A stretch of 64,000 bases of DNA, from positions 34,997 to 98,996 of the forward strand of contig JBGVIT010000040.1 in assembly GCA_045128915.1 (NCBI GenBank), read 5' to 3'. The stretch comes from RGIG9115 sp045128915 (GTDB lineage: Bacteria > Bacillota > Clostridia > UBA1381). The notes under the pieces were generated by a model. That model made no database searches. It saw nothing but the letters and a program-made list of their open reading frames with translations, and was not told the DNA's origin. The position numbers and the translations under genes are program-made. Shown piece by piece: positions 50,077-57,631 of this stretch. Position 1 is the stretch's first letter. Each line of letters starts with the position of its first letter.

Positions 50077-50865
50077 TCATTTGGGTTGTTTTCCAATGTA
50101 AGCAAGTATTCCTCCGTCTACATACAAAATATGTCCGTTTACCGCATCGGATGCACTTGATGCAAGAAATACCGCCGGTCCAACCAATTCCTCAGGATTA
50201 AGCCATCTGCCAGCAGGTGTCTTTGCACAGATAAAGCTGTCAAAAGGATGTTTTGAACCGTCTGCCTGTGGTTCTCTTAGTGGTGCTGTCTGCGGTGTTG
50301 CTATGTAGCCAGGGCCAATACCGTTACACTGAATGTTGTATTCACCGTATTCTGAACAGATATTTCTTGTGAGCATTTTAAGTCCGCCCTTTGCTGCAGC
50401 ATATGCAGAAACTGTTTCTCTGCCAAGTTCTGACATCATTGAGCAGATATTTATAATCTTACCGCCACCCTTTTTAATCATTGAAGGAATAACTGCCTTT
50501 GATACAATAAATGGCGCATTAAGGTCAACATCAATAACCTGTCTGAACTCATCTGCACTCATTTCGTGCATAGGTATTCTCTTGATAATACCTGCATTAT
50601 TTACAAGAATATCAATTACGCCAACTGTTTTCTCAATATCGGCAATCATTTCATTTACGGCATTTTCATCTGTTACGTCACAAACATAGCCTTTAGCATC
50701 TATGCCCTCTGCCTTGTAATTTTCAAGACCTCTATTTAAGAATTCTTCATTTATATCGTTAAATACAATTTTCGCTCCTGCATTTGCAAGTCCCTTTGCA
50801 ATTGCAAAACCGATACCGTATGATGCACCTGTTACAAGTGCTATTTTACCGTTCAAATTAAACAT
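50077..50865 (-). CDS. SDR oxidoreductase, KduD/gluconate 5-dehydrogenase type
   Basis: 262 residues. Rossmann motif KIALVTGASYGIGFAIAKGL, NNAG loop VNNAGIIKRIPMHEMSADEF, catalytic ICSMMSELGRETVSAYAAAK with Ser and YxxxK, and C-terminal NGHILYVDGGILAYIG. In uronate catabolism it would reduce 2,5-diketo-3-deoxygluconate, made by KduI, to 2-keto-3-deoxygluconate with NAD(P)H. AAGGAG lies before ATG 50865. It sits between KdgK and the isomerase genes, consistent with that role; sequence alone cannot exclude gluconate 5-dehydrogenase. Confidence 0.88.
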   Translation of the reverse strand: MFNLNGKIALVTGASYGIGFAIAKGLANAGAKIVFNDINEEFLNRGLENYKAEGIDAKGYVCDVTDENAVNEMIADIEKTVGVIDILVNNAGIIKRIPMHEMSADEFRQVIDVDLNAPFIVSKAVIPSMIKKGGGKIINICSMMSELGRETVSAYAAAKGGLKMLTRNICSEYGEYNIQCNGIGPGYIATPQTAPLREPQADGSKHPFDSFICAKTPAGRWLNPEELVGPAVFLASSASDAVNGHILYVDGGILAYIGKQPK

Positions 50866-50879
50866 AATATGTAATCTCC

Positions 50880-51977
50880 TTATCTTTGTACTCTTGCTCC
50901 TGCTCCGCCCATAATAGCTTCAACCTCTTTAAGATTTGCCATTGTGGTATCACCGGGTGTTGTCATAGCAAGGGCTCCGTGTGCTGCACCATAATTTACA
51001 GCCAGCTCCGGATTTTGTGTTGTCATGAGTCCATAAATAAGACCTGAAGCAAAGGAGTCTCCTCCGCCGACTCTGTCCATAATTTCGAGTGCTTTATAAT
51101 CCTTCGCCTTATAAACCTCTCCATCTGCCCAGCAGATAGCACTCCAGTCGTTAACAGTCGCAGTCTTTACCTCTCTTAAGGTAGTTGCAATAACCTTGAA
51201 GTTTGGATACTGCTTTGCAGCCTCGTTAATCATTTTCTTGTAGCCTTCAAGGTTAAGCTCCTTAAGATTTTCATCGTTACCCTCAACCTGAAGTCCAAGA
51301 CAAGCTGTGAAGTCCTCTTCATTACCTATCATTACGTCAACGTATTTAGCAATTTCTTTATTAACTTCCTGTGCTTTTTCAAGTCCGCCGATTGCACTCC
51401 ACATTGATGGTCTGTAATTCAAATCATAGGATATGATTGTTCCATACTTCTTTGCAATCTTTACAGCTTCTAGTACTGTTTCACAAGACTGCTCCGAAAG
51501 TGCCGCATATATTCCACCTGTATGAAGCCAACGAACGCCCAAAGTTCCAAATATATATTCAAAATCAAAATCCTTTGGAGTTGCCTTTGAAATAGCTGTG
51601 TTTGCTCTGTCCGAGCAACCAACTGCTCCTCTTATTCCAAAGCCGCGTTCAGTAAAATTAAGACCATTTCTGCAAATTCTTCCAATACCGTCTGTCTTTG
51701 CCCAATGGATAAGGGATGTATCAACACCGCCTTGTTCTATGAAGTCCTGCATAAGGTAACCAACTTCATTTTCTGCAAATGCAGTGATTACTGCAGTATC
51801 CATTTTGAAGCACTTATGCAGACCACGGATAACATTGTATTCTCCGCCGCCTTCCCAAGCACGAAACTGTCTTGCTGTTCTTATTCTGCCCTCACCCGGA
51901 TCAAGTCTTAACATTACCTCACCCAGTGATACAGCGTCAAACTTACAATTTCCTTTTGGCTTTAAATTCAAGTTCAT
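50880..51977 (-). CDS. kdgK: 2-keto-3-deoxygluconate kinase (PfkB family)
   Basis: 365 residues, rather long for PfkB. VSLGEVMLRLDPGEGRIRTA, FRAWEGGGEYNVIRGLHKCF, IISYDLNYRPSMWSAIGG, and the C-terminal MDRVGGGDSFASGLIYGLMT with the catalytic Asp. The early RLDPGEGRI and the LNYRPSMW block are typical of KDG kinases in Firmicutes. It makes KDPG for the aldolase encoded directly downstream, 2-3 bases past a 12-base gap. AGGGAGGTAACG precedes ATG 51977. Confidence 0.92.
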   Translation of the reverse strand: MNLNLKPKGNCKFDAVSLGEVMLRLDPGEGRIRTARQFRAWEGGGEYNVIRGLHKCFKMDTAVITAFAENEVGYLMQDFIEQGGVDTSLIHWAKTDGIGRICRNGLNFTERGFGIRGAVGCSDRANTAISKATPKDFDFEYIFGTLGVRWLHTGGIYAALSEQSCETVLEAVKIAKKYGTIISYDLNYRPSMWSAIGGLEKAQEVNKEIAKYVDVMIGNEEDFTACLGLQVEGNDENLKELNLEGYKKMINEAAKQYPNFKVIATTLREVKTATVNDWSAICWADGEVYKAKDYKALEIMDRVGGGDSFASGLIYGLMTTQNPELAVNYGAAHGALAMTTPGDTTMANLKEVEAIMGGAGARVQR

Positions 51978-51989
51978 ATCGTTACCTCC

Positions 51990-52628
51990 CTAAGCACGAA
52001 TGCTTTTTACAAGTTCTACCGCTTCCTTTGTTAGTGCTGTTATTTCATCAAACTTACCCTCTGTGATAAGGTCACCCTTTACCATCCAACTACCTCCGCA
52101 GCATACAATGTTACTGCAAGAAAGATATTCTAACAAGTTCTTCGCACTTATACCACCTGTTGGCATAAACTTAACCATATTATATGGTGCACCCATTGCC
52201 TTAATCATTGCAATACCGCCGGCCTGCTCTGCAGGGAAAAATTTGATTACCTTAAGTCCTCTTTTTACTGCCTGTGCAACCTCTGACGGAGTGATACAGC
52301 CAGGGAAAACAGGTATATTCTTCTCAAGACAATAGTCTACAATTTCTGCATCAAAGCCCGGAGATACAATGAATTTTGCACCGGCATTAACGGCTCTGTC
52401 CACCTGCTCGGTGGTCAGGACTGTTCCTGCACCAACCAACATCTCAGGGTACTTTTCACTCATAAGCCTTATGGACCCCTCTGCGGCGTCTGTTCTGAAA
52501 GTTACCTCTGCACAGGAAAGTCCACCTTTAATCAAAGCTTCTGCAAGAGGAATTGCATCCTTTGTTTCTTTTAATACAACAACAGGTACTACTCCGTATT
52601 CTTCAAGTCTTTGTTCCATAGATTTCAT
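51990..52628 (-). CDS. kdgA: KDPG/KHG aldolase
   Basis: 212 residues. EYGVVPVVVLKETKDAIPLA, CAEVTFRTDAAEGSIRLM with the catalytic Glu, MLVGAGTVLTTEQVDRAVNA, FIVSPGFDAEIVDYC, and the Schiff-base lysine in GLKVIKFFPAEQAGGIAMIK. It splits KDPG to pyruvate and glyceraldehyde-3-phosphate. Its ATG overlaps the KduI-fusion stop (TAATG), and it is followed closely by kdgK. The order KduI, KdgA, KdgK, KduD is a compact uronate module inside the operon. Confidence 0.96.
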   Translation of the reverse strand: MKSMEQRLEEYGVVPVVVLKETKDAIPLAEALIKGGLSCAEVTFRTDAAEGSIRLMSEKYPEMLVGAGTVLTTEQVDRAVNAGAKFIVSPGFDAEIVDYCLEKNIPVFPGCITPSEVAQAVKRGLKVIKFFPAEQAGGIAMIKAMGAPYNMVKFMPTGGISAKNLLEYLSCSNIVCCGGSWMVKGDLITEGKFDEITALTKEAVELVKSIRA

Positions 52629-54253
52629 TATCTTAAGTCCCTCGTTTCAATGTGATCCATATCAGTAAATTCCTGATTTTCACCGCACATTGCCCAGATG
52701 AAGGAGTAGTTTTTAGTACCAACACCTGAGTGGATTGACCAGCTTGGTGAAATTACTGCTTCTTCGTTGTGCATAATGATATGTCTTGTTTCGTTTGGTT
52801 CGCCCATCATATGGAATACCGCATCATTTTCACCCATATCAAGATACATATATACTTCCATTCTTCTGTCATGAGTATGTGATGGCATTGTGTTCCAGTT
52901 TGAACCCGGTTCTAACTGAGTCAATCCCATAGCAAGCTGACAAGATTTAATTACTTCAGGGTGTATATATTGATTGATAACTCTCTTGTTACAGTCTTCA
53001 ACACTTCCGCAAGGCACTTTTTTAGCCTTTGTAATATCAATCTTAACGATTGGATATGATGCATGTGCAGGGCAAGATGATACATAGAACTTTGCAGGTT
53101 CTTCTGCGTCAACACTCTTAAAACTGATTTCCTTATTACCCATACCGATATAAATTCCATCTCTTGGATTCATCTCATATTCAACACCATCGACTGTGAT
53201 TATACCTTTACCGCCCACATTAATACAGCCCATTTCTCTTCTTTCAAGAAAATATTCCGCCGTAAGTTCTTTTCCTGCTTCAAGCTTCAGTTCCTGATAT
53301 ACAGGCATAATACCTGCTGTAATAATTCTGTCGATATGGCTATAAACCATTCTTGTGTTGTCCTTTGTGAATAGTTTTGAGATGTGAAATTCTTCTCTTA
53401 ATCTATCCGTGTCATAATTTTTTACATCCTTTGGGTTTGCTGCGTTTCTTACTTCCATTTTACTTAAATCCTCCTTTATATACCTTCCATACACTTCAAC
53501 CTGTGAAAGAGCCGCCCACGATAACGGAAACGATACTTGTTTAAAGTTAGTAAGATGTATGGTTTTGGTTTTAACCTTTTCGGGCAATATAAGTTCCTGC
53601 CCTTCTTTTATTCCCTCAAACTCCGCTGTAACTCTGCTACCATCTGAAAATTCCACATCAATATTTTTCCAATATGTATCATGAGGAAAATCAGCACGAA
53701 GATAAAATACTAATTTTTCAACCTCAACTTCTGCTCCGAAGTCAATATAATACTCTAAATCTTCTCTTGCACCGCCAGCCCATGAATGAAATGGGTAATC
53801 ACCATGTCCCTCATTTTCTTTTACACCATCAATTGCATTCCTCTCGAAGAAGCACACATCTTCACGTGTAACAAGATTTGCATAAGCATGTGGAAAATAT
53901 TTCTTTTGTCCTCTTATATCATGAGAATTAAGACAAATATTGCGTACCCTGTAAGCAGCTTCATCAGCCACACTTACTTTTATATAATGCCTATTTCCAG
54001 AAAATGCTTTTTCATCATATCCACGTTTTAAATCTCCAAACGGAATCTCAAACACAAACGTTGATGATGGACAATAGATTATGCTTTCTGCGATATTTTC
54101 GTCAAGCTGAATAGATATAAAATCTATATTCTTTTTGTGAATAACTATCTTGTCGCCTTTTTTATATTCTTTTTCGTACAAACAATCTATACATAATCCA
54201 CTATTTGAAAATACTTCCACATTATCCTTATTAAATATCTTAATTTCTAACAA
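52628..54253 (-). CDS. KduI (5-keto-4-deoxyuronate isomerase) fused to an N-terminal carbohydrate-binding-like domain
   Basis: 541 residues from TTG 54253 (AAAGGGGTG upstream; earlier in-frame TTG 54277 lacks spacing). The last ~277 residues are a full-length KduI: MEVRNAANPKDVKNYDTDRL, then cupin metal ligands in SHTHDRRMEVYMYLDMGE and HSGVGTKNYSFIWAMCGENQ. The first ~260 residues are a separate beta-rich region with discoidin-like wording (FHSWAGGAREDLEYYIDFGA, VEVEKLVFYLRADFPHDTYW, PLSWAALSQVEVYGRYIKED). No signal peptide is present, so the whole protein is cytosolic. KduI isomerises the product of unsaturated uronyl hydrolases. Free-standing KduI is ~275 residues; the join at MEVRN keeps frame, with no sign of a sequencing slip, though two once-separate genes may have merged. 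Confidence 0.88.
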   Translation of the reverse strand: MLEIKIFNKDNVEVFSNSGLCIDCLYEKEYKKGDKIVIHKKNIDFISIQLDENIAESIIYCPSSTFVFEIPFGDLKRGYDEKAFSGNRHYIKVSVADEAAYRVRNICLNSHDIRGQKKYFPHAYANLVTREDVCFFERNAIDGVKENEGHGDYPFHSWAGGAREDLEYYIDFGAEVEVEKLVFYLRADFPHDTYWKNIDVEFSDGSRVTAEFEGIKEGQELILPEKVKTKTIHLTNFKQVSFPLSWAALSQVEVYGRYIKEDLSKMEVRNAANPKDVKNYDTDRLREEFHISKLFTKDNTRMVYSHIDRIITAGIMPVYQELKLEAGKELTAEYFLERREMGCINVGGKGIITVDGVEYEMNPRDGIYIGMGNKEISFKSVDAEEPAKFYVSSCPAHASYPIVKIDITKAKKVPCGSVEDCNKRVINQYIHPEVIKSCQLAMGLTQLEPGSNWNTMPSHTHDRRMEVYMYLDMGENDAVFHMMGEPNETRHIIMHNEEAVISPSWSIHSGVGTKNYSFIWAMCGENQEFTDMDHIETRDLR

Positions 54254-54315
54254 TAATTTCACCCCTTTATAATACAATTATCTTCTTATAAAATTAAGTA
54301 TAAAAACTTGAGACA

Positions 54316-55005
54316 TCATATATAAATTTTATGTAATTCATTTAATATTCTGTTTGCAATATTCTTCATTCCCAAATCTCCCGGATGATTAGCAACTCCA
54401 TTGTGTTCAAATAAGCCAATAGCTTTCATCCCATCTTCTTTTCCTAAATCTCCAAGCATAATTACAGGGTGCTTCTTTTGTTTACCATATAAGCATATTT
54501 CTTTGTCAGCCGGATGCTCCCAAAAACTTGTAGTTAAGATAACATTTGATGTTTGCTTTATATTGAGAAATGACAAAAGTCTATCATATTCTTCTAAAAA
54601 AACATCCCCATCAAACCCTTCAATAGGGCAATTTTCAACAGCACGCATTATAATTATATCGGCCTCAAAATCCCGTGCTTTTTCATATGCACACAGTTTT
54701 TGTTGCCCTTGCTTATAATCTCTTTCCCATTCGCTGACTTGGCAAATGCAAAACGATGCTTGTGGATATCTATTTTTTATCTCTCTTATGCAAATGTGTA
54801 CATAGTCATTCTCAATACACGATGCTGCCATTCCGTAAGTCCCATTCCAGCCAATTTCCGGCTTCACACCATGTAGCGTAATCGAATTTCCAACAAACAA
54901 AATTTTAGGTGACTTTTCTTTACATTCAGGCTCAAGAAAGCTTACATACTGAAATTTCGACAATTGCCGTGTGCTTTCGACCGTATTTTTGCGAATCTCA
55001 TCCAT
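54316..55005 (-). CDS. SGNH/GDSL-type hydrolase
   Basis: 229 residues, no signal peptide. Block I is ILFVGNSITLHGVKPEIG with the nucleophilic Ser of GNSIT; block III-like ADIIIMRAVENCPIEG with Asn; block V is NGVANHPGDLGMKNIAN with the catalytic Asp/His region of DxxH type (here H in NHPGD). The family removes acetyl or other acyl groups, often from polysaccharides. In this operon it is probably a cytosolic carbohydrate esterase acting on oligosaccharides. AAAGGAAATAGG precedes ATG 55005. Substrate is inferred. Confidence 0.8.
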   Translation of the reverse strand: MDEIRKNTVESTRQLSKFQYVSFLEPECKEKSPKILFVGNSITLHGVKPEIGWNGTYGMAASCIENDYVHICIREIKNRYPQASFCICQVSEWERDYKQGQQKLCAYEKARDFEADIIIMRAVENCPIEGFDGDVFLEEYDRLLSFLNIKQTSNVILTTSFWEHPADKEICLYGKQKKHPVIMLGDLGKEDGMKAIGLFEHNGVANHPGDLGMKNIANRILNELHKIYI

Positions 55006-55038
55006 ATCCTATTTCCTTTCGTGCGGTTATATTGTTTT

Positions 55039-56598
55039 TTACACATATTTCAAATCAGTACACCATTTCGATCTATGCCAATGTTTTCCGTCATAAATTC
55101 TGAGTCCTAATGAAAAATCCAGTGCTTTTGTTCGTTTCAAAAGTTTTATTCTTATCTTGTTTTCTCCTTTTTTTAAATCAACATAGCAGAAATTATTATA
55201 TGGAGTCCAAAGTCTTATTTCATCTTTTTCAAGCACTTTTTCTCCGTTAACAAAAAGAGAAAATCCATCATTATTTCCGATTATCGCCCATACCCTCTTA
55301 TCTTCCGTAGAAATAATTGTTGTTTCGGCCACACACGCATACTGACCTTCCATTGTAATGAATTTATCAATTTCGATAAAATCTTCATAGCTTTCTATTT
55401 CTGCCGCTTTTTCTCCCTTATCATATTCTTTTTCCAGAAAAGCCTCGTTATTTACCATACATACAATATCGGGAAGCACGCAGCCTTCTCCGTGGGGGCT
55501 TGGATAATCAGGATTTATTGGCAGATTAAGCTGGTCATAATACGGGCCATAAATATGCCACTTAACCGGTTCTATTGTATTATAGCTTTCTTTTAATCCT
55601 TCTTCTGTAGGATATACAGGTGTAATATGTACTGTCTCGGGCATATCAAGTGCAAGCTGTGTAGTTTCTTTAGCAAGCTCATATATGCTGTCGGAATCCC
55701 TTTGAATATCAATTCCACACACAAAATAATCCTTAATAAGTTCACCTAGGCTTCCAAGAGCTTTGTATCCTTTTATAATACCAACAATTGAAGCCGCCGA
55801 TGCACAAGTGCAGTCCGTATCAAATCCACATCGAAGTGCTATATTTATGGTTTCTCTCATATCTCCTTTGCCATAGAGTAAAGAAATTAAAACCATACCA
55901 AGATTTTGGACCACATTAGTAAAATCAGGATGACCAAATTTATTCAACATCCCCTGACGAACCGAAATCCAGTCATCGTTGTTTGAATATCTTTGCAGAA
56001 TATACGAAAATGCTTTATATAGTTTTGAATCTTCAGGAATAAAATCCATACCATTTTTCACAAGAGTATACATATCATTTTCATAAAACGCTATTGCCTC
56101 AACACAAGCAAGAAACTGTTCTGCATAAACAGAATTATCTGCATGGTCCAAACATGCATCAATATACGCATATTTCTTTGCGAGTTCTGGCTTTCCGGCA
56201 CATAGTATCCCCCATATTTCTGAACGAATTGGACAACCCATACCTTCTTTAAAGAAACGATTATTTATAATGCCACTATACGGTGGTTTAATACCTCTCA
56301 TATAGTTCTTCATAAAATATCCATATTCTGAAAAAGGATACCAACATTTTTCTATCCAGGCATCAGCTAAATCGCATGAAGATATATTATATCCTTTGTT
56401 TTTCAGAACATCTATCCATAGAAGTTGTAAGTCAAGGTCATCATTAGGCAAGTCCGGATTAAAAACCTCTGTAAAATCATCTATGTCTATTAATTTTTTT
56501 ATACCTTCGAATGGGGCTCCGGCAGCTCCACCCAAACATTTGCCATACCAACACCCATGTACTTTATCCAAAAAAATATCGTATGAAATATCTATCAT
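55039..56598 (-). CDS. ADP-ribosylglycohydrolase-family protein with C-terminal beta domain
   Basis: 519 residues. The N-terminal ~320 residues are an ADP-ribosylglycohydrolase fold: KVHGCWYGKCLGGAAGAPFE, the metal motif LPNDDLDLQLLWIDVL, and GFDTDCTCASAASIVGIIKG with the second Asp cluster. The C-terminal ~150 residues are a beta-sandwich-like region (YACVAETTIISTEDKRVWAI, GEKVLEKDEIRLWTPYNNFC) that resembles PA14 or galactose-binding modules. There is no signal peptide. The canonical family removes ADP-ribose from proteins, but related genes sit in polysaccharide loci. Being inside this operon with a sugar-binding-like tail, it may hydrolyse a glycoside. ATG 56598 overlaps the GH105 stop (ATGA). 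Confidence 0.8.
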   Translation of the reverse strand: MIDISYDIFLDKVHGCWYGKCLGGAAGAPFEGIKKLIDIDDFTEVFNPDLPNDDLDLQLLWIDVLKNKGYNISSCDLADAWIEKCWYPFSEYGYFMKNYMRGIKPPYSGIINNRFFKEGMGCPIRSEIWGILCAGKPELAKKYAYIDACLDHADNSVYAEQFLACVEAIAFYENDMYTLVKNGMDFIPEDSKLYKAFSYILQRYSNNDDWISVRQGMLNKFGHPDFTNVVQNLGMVLISLLYGKGDMRETINIALRCGFDTDCTCASAASIVGIIKGYKALGSLGELIKDYFVCGIDIQRDSDSIYELAKETTQLALDMPETVHITPVYPTEEGLKESYNTIEPVKWHIYGPYYDQLNLPINPDYPSPHGEGCVLPDIVCMVNNEAFLEKEYDKGEKAAEIESYEDFIEIDKFITMEGQYACVAETTIISTEDKRVWAIIGNNDGFSLFVNGEKVLEKDEIRLWTPYNNFCYVDLKKGENKIRIKLLKRTKALDFSLGLRIYDGKHWHRSKWCTDLKYV

Positions 56599-57614
56599 TT
56601 TTCTCCCTCCGAAATCAGCAAAAGTAATTCTTTGATTATAAGTAGCATTGTTCCTACAGCATAATCATTTGTATTGTCTTTCTCAGAAGGACTCGGATCC
56701 CAGGCAACACCTTGAACCCAAAGAATTCGTCCGCTTTCTGCTATACAATATTTTTTAATTGCTTCAAAACCTTTCATCGCACTTTCAAGATAGCTTCCAT
56801 CTAACACTCCACATCTGACACCAATCAATAAACCATATGTAAATAATAATGTACCGCTCGCCTCTGGCATATCATATTCTTCCGGGTCAAACAATGATGC
56901 TCTCCAAAGTCCGTCAGGACATTGAGTTTGTGCAACCATTTCAGCCATATTCTGAAAAACCTCAATATATTTTTCTCTATAACCCACGCCTTCCGGAAGA
57001 ATATCAATGGCTCTTGCAAGACCGCCAAACACCCAGCCATTCCCTCTAGACCATACTGAAAGTTTTCCATTTTTGGTTTTCACCTTATCTGGAGTAAAAC
57101 GTTCGTCCCTATACCATAGTTTTCTGTTATAATCGTATAGTTTTCGCTCATCTTTTGTATTGACAAACAACTTATATGCCTTTTCAAAACTTCTCTCATC
57201 TCCGGTCTTTAATCCATACATTGCATAGAAAGGCAATGCCATATATACAGAATCAATCCACCACCAATAGTCGTTGTTCGGGTCAGTGAAATTAAACTCT
57301 AAAGTTTTCTCCATATTTTCCATTGTGCCGGAACCAGGAACTAATTCCATCAACTGAAGATAGCTCTGACCGCACAGTTTTGAATCTGGGTTAATAGATT
57401 TATTGTCCTCATCCCGCGAAAAACACCAATTATTATCTTCTGCCCATTTTAATGCATAATTGAGATATTCTTTTTTGCCTGTAAGTTTATAAGCCTCTAT
57501 ATCTCCTATAAAATATGCACCGCGCTCCCAATGATTATCTCCACTTTCGGGATTTTGTCCAATCCAATAATCGTTAATTTTTTCCATCAAACTCAACAGT
57601 TCACTTTTATTCAT
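56595..57614 (-). CDS. unsaturated uronyl hydrolase, GH105 (YteR/YesR type)
   Basis: 339 residues from ATG 57614 (GAGGAG 7 bases ahead). An alpha/alpha barrel: GDNHWERGAYFIGDIEAYKL, SKLCGQSYLQLMEL, DYWWWIDSVYMALPFYAMYG with the general-acid Asp, KLSVWSRGNGWVFGGLARAI, and QTQCPDGLWRASLFD. GH105 removes the 4,5-unsaturated galacturonyl or glucuronyl residue left by a polysaccharide lyase, by hydrating the double bond. No signal peptide, so it is cytosolic. Its product feeds KduI. It lies between the lyase gene and the ADP-ribosylglycohydrolase-family gene. Confidence 0.93.
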   Translation of the reverse strand: MNKSELLSLMEKINDYWIGQNPESGDNHWERGAYFIGDIEAYKLTGKKEYLNYALKWAEDNNWCFSRDEDNKSINPDSKLCGQSYLQLMELVPGSGTMENMEKTLEFNFTDPNNDYWWWIDSVYMALPFYAMYGLKTGDERSFEKAYKLFVNTKDERKLYDYNRKLWYRDERFTPDKVKTKNGKLSVWSRGNGWVFGGLARAIDILPEGVGYREKYIEVFQNMAEMVAQTQCPDGLWRASLFDPEEYDMPEASGTLLFTYGLLIGVRCGVLDGSYLESAMKGFEAIKKYCIAESGRILWVQGVAWDPSPSEKDNTNDYAVGTMLLIIKELLLLISEGEK

Positions 57615-57631
57615 TACCATTCTCCTCGTTT

